NCBI GenBank assembly: GCA_937944945.1
Contig: CALEBD010000343.1
Span: 1 to 12,526, forward strand
From: an uncultured Clostridium sp.
GTDB lineage: Bacteria > Bacillota > Clostridia > Peptostreptococcales > Peptostreptococcaceae
Reading direction: 5' to 3'
DNA length: 12,526 nt
Each line of letters begins with the position of its first letter. The stretch's first letter is position 1. Shown here in pieces: positions 1 to 6,241 of the stretch. A model generated the notes under the pieces. That model was not told where the DNA came from, did not search any database, and was given only the letters and a program-made list of their open reading frames with translations. The position numbers and the translations under genes were made by a program.

Positions 1-598
1 TAAAATTATTTAATTCAAAGAAAGAATAATATTCGCAATTATCAATCAGCATTGATGTCCATACTAATAATAATATCACTTCTTTATTATTAACATTTTT
101 TTTGTTTATGTAATATTTACCTGGCTTATTACAAAGTAACACTTCAAAATCTTTCAAAGTAGCTATAATCTTATCTATAGAATGGAATAAAGTTGTTCTT
201 TCTCCCCATTCATCAAATAATTTTTGCTTAATTTGACTTAATGTAATCTCATCCTGAAATTCTGAAATCTTACCAAGCAATTTACACATATCTCTAAAAA
301 CAGGATAAGCCGCAAGAATCATACACCAATGTATTTCAAGTCTATATTCAGGATATGTATTAAACAAGTTTAATGCAACGCTTCTAATCTTTGATGTTAC
401 TTCTCCATCATATACCCAAATATTCAATAATATTTCTCTTGTTTTACGAAGATTTGTTGGACTATTAATTTCAAAACTAAGATAATCATTTAATTGTTTT
501 TTTATATCTTCCGTCGAAAGCCCTTCGTTTATTAATTCTACCGTTTTATTTAACCACATAATTTTAATATTACGTGACAATCCTACCATTTTAGCCAT
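1..598 (-). CDS. brxA: BrxA-like protein (DUF1819 type), C-terminus cut by the window edge
   Basis: This frame is open from the ATG at 598 to the left edge (199 codons plus one base) with no stop, so the gene is incomplete. The protein begins MAKMVGLSRNIKIMWLNKTV and continues with LNDYLSFEINSPTNLRKTRE (about 37-56), an IHWCMILAAYPVFRD segment near 87-101, and LSQIKQKLFDEWGERTT near 117-133. It is mostly helical with no membrane segment. This matches my memory of DUF1819/BrxA proteins of type III BREX, small helical DNA-binding proteins with a NusB-like fold. In type III loci brxA follows pglZ, as here. An A8 run (96-103) lies late in the visible part. Its full length and anything downstream lie outside the window. 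Confidence 0.72.
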   Translation of the reverse strand, partial: MAKMVGLSRNIKIMWLNKTVELINEGLSTEDIKKQLNDYLSFEINSPTNLRKTREILLNIWVYDGEVTSKIRSVALNLFNTYPEYRLEIHWCMILAAYPVFRDMCKLLGKISEFQDEITLSQIKQKLFDEWGERTTLFHSIDKIIATLKDFEVLLCNKPGKYYINKKNVNNKEVILLLVWTSMLIDNCEYYSFFELNNF

Positions 599-2054
599 TA
601 TAATCCTCCGCTTTTATTTTGATAAAAGGTACTACTACCTCATCTAATGTAATCCCTCCATGACTCATTACCTTTTTTCCTTTGGTATCTAATGATGTTC
701 CAACATCACAAACAAGATAATTTAAATCTTTTGTCAAATAGTACTTTGGATAATCAATCATTCCATATTTAGAAATGATAGAAGATTTATCCGCAAAATC
801 TTTTAAAACCAACATTCGACGGCTCTTTGTTTCAACTTCTACACCTGCCCCCATAAATTTACCTAGACCAATACATGGTGTATTACCATGATCGGCGGTG
901 ATATAAACATCATATCCAGATGCAAGCATTTTTTTAGTTAGTTGAACGAGTTTTCTTTGGTTCGCTAAAACTGTTATATCATTATACATTCCAATTCTAC
1001 CTTGATGTTGTGCATGAACTAAATCATCTACGTCATTTATAATAACTGTAGCACAACGAACCAAGGAACTAAATGTTGTCTCATAACCTCGTTCATAATT
1101 AATCTGTTTTTCTTTAAAACCTAATTTCTTTGCACAATTAATAAACTCCTGTTTTTCTTTATTTTGCCTCCAAGGATTTATCAACTGACTTGGGTATTTA
1201 TTTGATAGTAAGCATTGTCTAGAAATAGATGTAGTTGTTGGAATCATAGCCATTACAGATGTTTTATTATATCTAATACCTTCAAATGATCTTGATATAA
1301 TATTCCAGTCAAACTCAGACATTCCATCCATTACTATCAACACAAATTTATTACTGCTATCATTGATATAATCCATAACCTTACTCACTAGCACTGGTGA
1401 ATCCTTATCAAGACTTTGAGATATCTTACCAAAGTTATTTAATACATAATCACAGAACTTTTCATTTATATCAGCTGTATCAACATAAATATTGTATCTA
1501 GCGGCCAATACATCAATAATAGCTTTTTCCTGTGCAATAACAAACCAGTCCTTATAGGTAATTGCATCTGTTACATTTTTTTGAATAGATTTAATTCGAT
1601 ATTTTAAGTAAATAAGTATATTTTCTTTACTATAAACTTTCATACGAAAAAATGTATCAGTCTGTTGCTTTTTCTGTAAATTATCAAATACATCTCTATA
1701 AGCAATACAAATCAAATCTAAATCAACCTTTGACTTTCCTTTAAGTTGCACTGAATTTAATTTTGGAAATAGTCCACTTAAAGATAGTACATAACTATGA
1801 AAGTTACACCATATATCATATGGAATATAACAATGTGAATCTGCAATAACAACGAGTTTATTAACTGTACTTTTAAATTTTTTTTCATACTCTAAACGAA
1901 AGTTAAGATCATCTTTATATTTTATTACTTTGAAATCGTGTTCCTTAAAGCTAGCACTATAATTTGTAATTTCTTCAAGATTATCATTATCTATGATAAT
2001 AATTCTGTCATTGTACTGTGCAGAAGATTTCTCATACACATAGTTTCCAAACAC
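591..2054 (-). CDS. pglZ: PglZ-domain protein (alkaline phosphatase-like), BREX core, compact
   Basis: This 487-residue protein carries the PglZ domain, the hallmark of BREX, which belongs to the alkaline phosphatase superfamily. Known PglZ proteins are metal-dependent phosphatase/phosphodiesterase-like, but their substrate in defence is unresolved. The domain starts at FVLIVMDGMSEFDW (about 237-250), where D243 should bind metal. The candidate nucleophile region IPTTTSISR is at 271-279. ITADHGNTP (385-393) supplies D388 and H389, and SHGGITLDEVVVPF (464-477) supplies H465 and ends the domain. All expected metal-site residues appear present, so it looks active. The first 235 residues have no domain I recognise. 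It is short compared with the roughly 650 to 850 residues I recall for many BREX PglZ proteins, yet both ends look natural: a GTG start with a good ribosome-binding site and a stop right after the conserved C-terminal motif. It overlaps the downstream brxA start by 8 bases. Confidence 0.88.
   Translation of the reverse strand: MFGNYVYEKSSAQYNDRIIIIDNDNLEEITNYSASFKEHDFKVIKYKDDLNFRLEYEKKFKSTVNKLVVIADSHCYIPYDIWCNFHSYVLSLSGLFPKLNSVQLKGKSKVDLDLICIAYRDVFDNLQKKQQTDTFFRMKVYSKENILIYLKYRIKSIQKNVTDAITYKDWFVIAQEKAIIDVLAARYNIYVDTADINEKFCDYVLNNFGKISQSLDKDSPVLVSKVMDYINDSSNKFVLIVMDGMSEFDWNIISRSFEGIRYNKTSVMAMIPTTTSISRQCLLSNKYPSQLINPWRQNKEKQEFINCAKKLGFKEKQINYERGYETTFSSLVRCATVIINDVDDLVHAQHQGRIGMYNDITVLANQRKLVQLTKKMLASGYDVYITADHGNTPCIGLGKFMGAGVEVETKSRRMLVLKDFADKSSIISKYGMIDYPKYYLTKDLNYLVCDVGTSLDTKGKKVMSHGGITLDEVVVPFIKIKAEDYNG
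604..609 (-). promoter_or_regulatory. Ribosome-binding site of brxA, inside the end of pglZ
   Basis: GGAGGA on the minus strand lies 5 bases before the ATG at 598 and within the last codons of pglZ. Together with the 8-base gene overlap, it indicates that brxA is translated by coupling to pglZ. It also supports the first ATG over a second in-frame ATG at 589. Confidence 0.75.
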
Positions 2055-2057
2055 AGA

Positions 2058-4730
2058 CTAAACCTCCAATCTCACCATTATCATCAATCTGAAATCAGGA
2101 TATATTTGCTTTCCTATCTCATATTTCTGTTCTATTGTTTGCTTCTCATTTTGAATCTTTGTAAATTTTGATTCACGAATATTTTTAATTCCAATATGTT
2201 CAGCAGCTTCAATACGAAGTTGTAATGCATACATATATTTATTATAATTTTCCTCATTCTTTTGAAGTTGTTTTTCCTTCAAATCTAAGAACATATCATA
2301 AGCAAAATCCATACTCATTTTTTCAAGCTTATCATATACATCTGGAGTAATATTAGGAATCCTACAAACACTTAACTTAGACTTTGGATCAAGAAATATA
2401 TCCATTATACGTTTTCCTGCCATAGGACGTAATACAAAATCTTCATTTATAAAAATAGGAATAATTCTTTGGTCTATGTCACCATCAGATAATGATAACT
2501 CCCATAACATAAAATATCCAGCCTCATTAGGAAAATTTTTTATATCAACCGACAAAATTGGTGAAAACTTATCATGAACAATATTAATCTTTAAATGTTT
2601 AATAATTTCTTGATTTGTAATGCTGATTCTATCTATAAATTTTGTTTGTATACTTTTCCATGCATTGTAATACATCACCATCAATCTAAGTGCTGAATCA
2701 CTATCAAAATTAGAGCTTTGTCCAACTAACTCAGTTAAATCTTTTTCCTCACGAATTATATCTTTATATTTCTTAGAATTAATTAGTTGTTGCTTCATTT
2801 CTGATTCTACCGTATAAATATTCTTATTAATTTCAGAAGGATTATTAATAGAAGACATATAAGCCTCGGTAAAATCAATTTCAGCAACTTCACTATCAAG
2901 AACATCAGAATATTTATCTACTCCCATTTCTTTTAAAATAACAGATAACTTTTCTTCCAAAACCTCACGTACTCTATTTTCTATAGTATCTCTAATGGTG
3001 AAATTATATATATGGACATCTCGTTTCTGTCCAATACGATCAGCACGACCACATCGTTGTTCAATTTTCATTGGATTCCAAGGAAGATCATAGTTAATAA
3101 TAATATTCGAGAATTGTAAATTTAACCCTTCACCACCAGCATCAGTTGAAATAAATATATTAGCTTCATCCTTAAATACACGCAATGCTTCATTCCTTTC
3201 ATCAATGCTCATACTACCATTAAGTACAGAAACACTATAATTTTTTGCTACTAATAGATGTTGTAAATACTGTTGTGTAGCCACAAACTCTGTAAAAATT
3301 ATAATTTTTTGTTCAGGATCTTCACTAATAAGTTTATCAATTATATCAATAAGTTGCTCCACCTTAACATCAGGATATTGAAATTCTGCCTGCTTTGCTA
3401 CTGAAATAATTTTTTCAAGTTCGTAAATTTCCTCATACATATCTAAAGAAATAGATTCAATGGCATAATCAATACTATCTTCCATATCAAGCTCAGCAAT
3501 ATCTTTTTCTATCAAAGAACCAACCTTCGTATTTTGACTCTTAAGTACTTCTAATCTACGTTCCAAGCTCTGACGTATTGCTGATGTACTACTGGTTACC
3601 ATACGTTGCATAATAATAAGTAAAAAAATTAGGCACATATTTTTCTTACGATTTCTTAGTGCTTTATTATATGTTTTTGAAACATATGAAGTAACCATTT
3701 CATACAATTCACGTTGTAAAGTATGTCTTTTATCCCATGTCAAATTTATCAAATGAGTAATTCTATTTTTAAATAACTTATTTCCATTATTATCAATTGC
3801 TTCTCTCTTTTCTGTACGAATCAAATAAGGAGCTACTTGTTCCTTTACAATAGATTTAGCATTTGGGAATGCTTCCTCATCTAATAAACGAACCAATCTT
3901 AAAAAAGGTTCTGTTTTCCCATTATGTGGTGTTGCAGATAACAACAACAAATAAGGGCTGGCTTGAGATAATAAGTAACCTAGTTTATATCGTGCAACTT
4001 CACCAGAAGAACCTGCAACACGATGCGCTTCATCTATAATAATTAAATCCCAACCACTATTTATAATGGAATATATTCTTTTCTCATTATATTTGTCAAC
4101 TTTTTCTTGTGTCCAGCCAACATGTTTCTTAATAGGTTTAATAGAATCCATTGGTGAAATAACTTGGTCATATTGCCCATAAATATTCTTGGAATCATTT
4201 AATCGTCGAATAGTATCATAATCTGATGGTAAAATTATATTAAATTTTTCATTAAATTTCTCTTGCATTTCTAATTCCCATTGTGTAACAAGACCTGTTG
4301 GACAAACTACTAAAATACGCTTAACTAGCCCGCGCGTTTTTAATTCTTTTATAATCATTCCTGCTTCAATAGTTTTACCAAGACCAACCTCATCTGCAAG
4401 AATATATCGAATTTTATTACTCTTCATTACTCTATTCAAAACGTGGAGTTGATGTGGTAATGGAATAACACCACTTGATAAAGAAGAAAGTATTCCACTT
4501 GCAGTCTCATTTTTAATTTTTGAAAGTAATGTCACATATCGAAGATAATTTTCATCATATGTATTAGTTATACCCTTACAATTCAATTGCTCTTCTGTTA
4601 CTTTATAAACCTTTCCAGTAGAAGTATTAAATACACGATAAGATAAATATCCCCATGCTTCAATTTTCTCTAGTATCTGCACATTTGATCCAGTTTTTAT
4701 TTCAAAAGCAAAATCTCCTATTTTATACAT
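2058..4730 (-). CDS. brxHII: SNF2/RapA-type DEAH helicase, BREX BrxHII type
   Basis: This 890-residue superfamily 2 ATPase probably translocates on double-stranded DNA. Both RecA-like lobes are complete. In lobe 1, the Q-like segment LPHQLHVLNRV starts near 91. Walker A is DEVGLGKTIEAG with GLGKT at 116-120. DEAH is at 233-236 (IIIDEAHRVAG) and motif III, LLSATPH, is near 263-269. In lobe 2, IIIFTEFVATQQYL is near 476-489, STDAGGEGLNLQ is at 528-539 and QRCGRADRIGQ is at 558-568. These motifs match the SNF2 branch close to RapA. About 200 residues between the lobes (270-470) contain a charged helical insertion. Residues 600-890 are an unassigned C-terminal region. Type III BREX loci carry an SNF2-type helicase, brxHII, just before pglZ, which matches this position. 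The gene ends 3 bases before the pglZ start. The helicase class is firm; the BREX name rests on context. Confidence 0.87.
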   Translation of the reverse strand: MYKIGDFAFEIKTGSNVQILEKIEAWGYLSYRVFNTSTGKVYKVTEEQLNCKGITNTYDENYLRYVTLLSKIKNETASGILSSLSSGVIPLPHQLHVLNRVMKSNKIRYILADEVGLGKTIEAGMIIKELKTRGLVKRILVVCPTGLVTQWELEMQEKFNEKFNIILPSDYDTIRRLNDSKNIYGQYDQVISPMDSIKPIKKHVGWTQEKVDKYNEKRIYSIINSGWDLIIIDEAHRVAGSSGEVARYKLGYLLSQASPYLLLLSATPHNGKTEPFLRLVRLLDEEAFPNAKSIVKEQVAPYLIRTEKREAIDNNGNKLFKNRITHLINLTWDKRHTLQRELYEMVTSYVSKTYNKALRNRKKNMCLIFLLIIMQRMVTSSTSAIRQSLERRLEVLKSQNTKVGSLIEKDIAELDMEDSIDYAIESISLDMYEEIYELEKIISVAKQAEFQYPDVKVEQLIDIIDKLISEDPEQKIIIFTEFVATQQYLQHLLVAKNYSVSVLNGSMSIDERNEALRVFKDEANIFISTDAGGEGLNLQFSNIIINYDLPWNPMKIEQRCGRADRIGQKRDVHIYNFTIRDTIENRVREVLEEKLSVILKEMGVDKYSDVLDSEVAEIDFTEAYMSSINNPSEINKNIYTVESEMKQQLINSKKYKDIIREEKDLTELVGQSSNFDSDSALRLMVMYYNAWKSIQTKFIDRISITNQEIIKHLKINIVHDKFSPILSVDIKNFPNEAGYFMLWELSLSDGDIDQRIIPIFINEDFVLRPMAGKRIMDIFLDPKSKLSVCRIPNITPDVYDKLEKMSMDFAYDMFLDLKEKQLQKNEENYNKYMYALQLRIEAAEHIGIKNIRESKFTKIQNEKQTIEQKYEIGKQIYPDFRLMIMVRLEV
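2063..2067 (-). promoter_or_regulatory. Ribosome-binding site supporting a GTG start for pglZ
   Basis: GGAGG on the minus strand lies 8 bases before the GTG at 2054-2052, within the last codons of the helicase gene. The next in-frame methionine is about 138 residues further in, which would remove conserved-looking sequence. GTG is therefore the supported start, and translation is probably coupled to the helicase gene. Confidence 0.8.
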
Positions 4731-4739
4731 ACAATCATT

Positions 4740-4744
4740 CTCCT
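4740..4744 (-). promoter_or_regulatory. Ribosome-binding site of the helicase gene
   Basis: AGGAG on the minus strand lies 9 bases before the ATG at 4730. It overlaps the TAG stop (4745-4743) of the nuclease-like gene, so helicase translation is probably coupled to the end of that gene. This is a sign that the inserted gene is an established operon member and not a recent arrival. Confidence 0.75.
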
Positions 4745-6224
4745 ATTTTACATTTGATGCAGATATTTTATTTTCACTTCTTACATCAATCAAAACAATA
4801 TCAGGACATTCTGATAACTGTAATTCATCTAAAACTTTTGTTAATTTCTTATACTCAGTATCTGTAAAAAACATAATAACCTTAATTGCTCTATTTGTGT
4901 CTGATGCCTTCTTGTAAACTTCCACCTGTTTTTCAAGATTTTGCTTCAACTTAGAATTTGATGCCAACTTAAATTCTACTAAAGCAGAATTTGATTTTCC
5001 ATATGAAATCTTATAATCAACTGGACCTCGTCCATTGTTAACTTCTCTATTTACATCCAATGGAGATCCAAACCATACTAATCGAAACATAACTTGTAAA
5101 TCACTTTCACGCTTAATCGGTGTGCCATTCAAGTAAAATATCTTATATCCATCTTGATCCTCTATTACGTGTTTTAAGTAAAAAACTCTTTTCATTGCTT
5201 CGTCATAGGCATCTGGATTTACTTTATAAAATTCAGTATTCTTTTGAAGTACTTTTACTAACTGTGAAAGTTGTTCATTAAATAATGTTTGAACCTCAAT
5301 TACTTTTTCTTTACTAATAGATGTTGCTTCTCTTTCGTGTTCCTCCTTATATTTCATATAGTAGTCAATTAGCTCAGGATGAGTTTTAATAAGAACTTCT
5401 GCTGCATGATTTTTTTCTGTCTTTGATAATTTTTTACCATCACTACTTAGTATATGATTAAAATATGAATTTAGTTCAAATCTCAATGCATCATCAGAAA
5501 TAGATGGTGCTATTTCTTGCAAATTTTTAATCATGTCTTTACGATTGATAAATGTATCATCACGAGTAAGTATACTTTTAGGTGTAAGTAATACAAAATC
5601 ATTTTTAAAACTTGGCAAATAATATGTCTTTGAATACCAACTTTTTGTTTTATAATTAAAGTCTACTTTACTAATATTAAATTTTTTACATTGATTTGGA
5701 TTTAAATATTTTCTTGCAAAGTTTTGTGTATATTCTAACAAATATTTTTTTGCAAAATTAGTTGTAAAATCACTAATTTTATCACGACCAACATTTGGAC
5801 TAATTAAACATAATTTTTCCATATGTGCTTCTTGTGTTATAGTTTCTTTTCCAAATGATTTAAAAATAGAATTTAACCCATCATAAAGTCCTTTTGCAAA
5901 ATTTTTTCCCAAACCTCTACCAGAGTTACCATCTAGGCTAAACCCAAGCCATGTTTGCTTAACTTCCGAAAACATAAACCATGCTTTCATCATTCCATCA
6001 GAAAAATTCGATGATTTTTCTGATTCAATCTGTAAAAATTTCAAATAGCTAATCATCTCGTTATGAATAGCATTCAATTCTTTATCTTCACTGTTAAATA
6101 AAAGAAATGGGTCAATAAACAATGGTAAATCATTTATAAGTGAAATATTAACCGCTCCATATTCCTCTAACAAATCCTCATCAACATTAAAAAAATCTGA
6201 AAAATAAATGTTTATATTGTCCAT
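4743..6224 (-). CDS. Putative PD-(D/E)XK (RecB-like) nuclease inside the BREX operon
   Basis: This 493-residue protein belongs to no family I can name. Its C-terminal third reads as a PD-(D/E)XK nuclease fold. A helix carries E373 (in KRESDLQVMFRLVWFG). Then come G-P-V-D403-Y-K and a strand ALV-E417-F-K419-L-A, followed by Q433-V-E-V-Y437. The D...ExK...QxxxY order is the RecB-type nuclease signature, with D403, E417 and K419 as predicted metal-binding and catalytic residues. Residues 1-320 are an unassigned domain, notable for an LPLFIDPFLLFNS segment near 32-44 and a charged, helical stretch near 260-335. No signal peptide or membrane segment is visible, so it should act in the cytoplasm. 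It starts 17 bases after the methyltransferase stop and ends 12 bases before the helicase start, so it is made with the BREX proteins. I infer a role in cutting or processing unmodified or phage DNA. The nuclease motif is fairly clear; activity is not shown. Confidence 0.7.
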   Translation of the reverse strand: MDNINIYFSDFFNVDEDLLEEYGAVNISLINDLPLFIDPFLLFNSEDKELNAIHNEMISYLKFLQIESEKSSNFSDGMMKAWFMFSEVKQTWLGFSLDGNSGRGLGKNFAKGLYDGLNSIFKSFGKETITQEAHMEKLCLISPNVGRDKISDFTTNFAKKYLLEYTQNFARKYLNPNQCKKFNISKVDFNYKTKSWYSKTYYLPSFKNDFVLLTPKSILTRDDTFINRKDMIKNLQEIAPSISDDALRFELNSYFNHILSSDGKKLSKTEKNHAAEVLIKTHPELIDYYMKYKEEHEREATSISKEKVIEVQTLFNEQLSQLVKVLQKNTEFYKVNPDAYDEAMKRVFYLKHVIEDQDGYKIFYLNGTPIKRESDLQVMFRLVWFGSPLDVNREVNNGRGPVDYKISYGKSNSALVEFKLASNSKLKQNLEKQVEVYKKASDTNRAIKVIMFFTDTEYKKLTKVLDELQLSECPDIVLIDVRSENKISASNVK

Positions 6225-6232
6225 AGACCACA

Positions 6233-6237
6233 CTCCT
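6233..6237 (-). promoter_or_regulatory. Ribosome-binding site that decides the nuclease-like gene's start
   Basis: AGGAG on the minus strand lies in the 17-base gap after the methyltransferase stop. It is 8 bases from the ATG at 6224, an ideal distance. It overlaps the alternative in-frame GTG at 6233-6231, which could not be used with this site. The start was therefore set at 6224, three codons inside the longest open frame. Confidence 0.8.
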
Positions 6238-6241
6238 ATCT

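Noticed and set aside
96..103. A8 run in brxA (and a similar one at 1878-1885 in pglZ) as a phase-variation switch
   Set aside because: Runs of 7 or 8 A/T are common by chance in DNA this AT-rich and both reading frames are intact. The known phase-variable pglX case, as I recall, uses G tracts.
1938..2171. Plus-strand open frame across the pglZ/helicase junction
   Set aside because: It runs opposite to two well-supported genes, is rich in Leu, Ile and Tyr from AT-rich antisense sequence, and has no convincing ribosome-binding site.
4655..4867. Plus-strand open frame across the nuclease/helicase junction
   Set aside because: It is antisense to two genes with clear domains; its hydrophobic composition is what reading AT-rich coding DNA backwards gives.
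6225..6233. Longer form of the nuclease-like protein starting at GTG 6233
   Set aside because: The AGGAG site overlaps this GTG, leaving no spacing, whereas the ATG at 6224 is 8 bases away.
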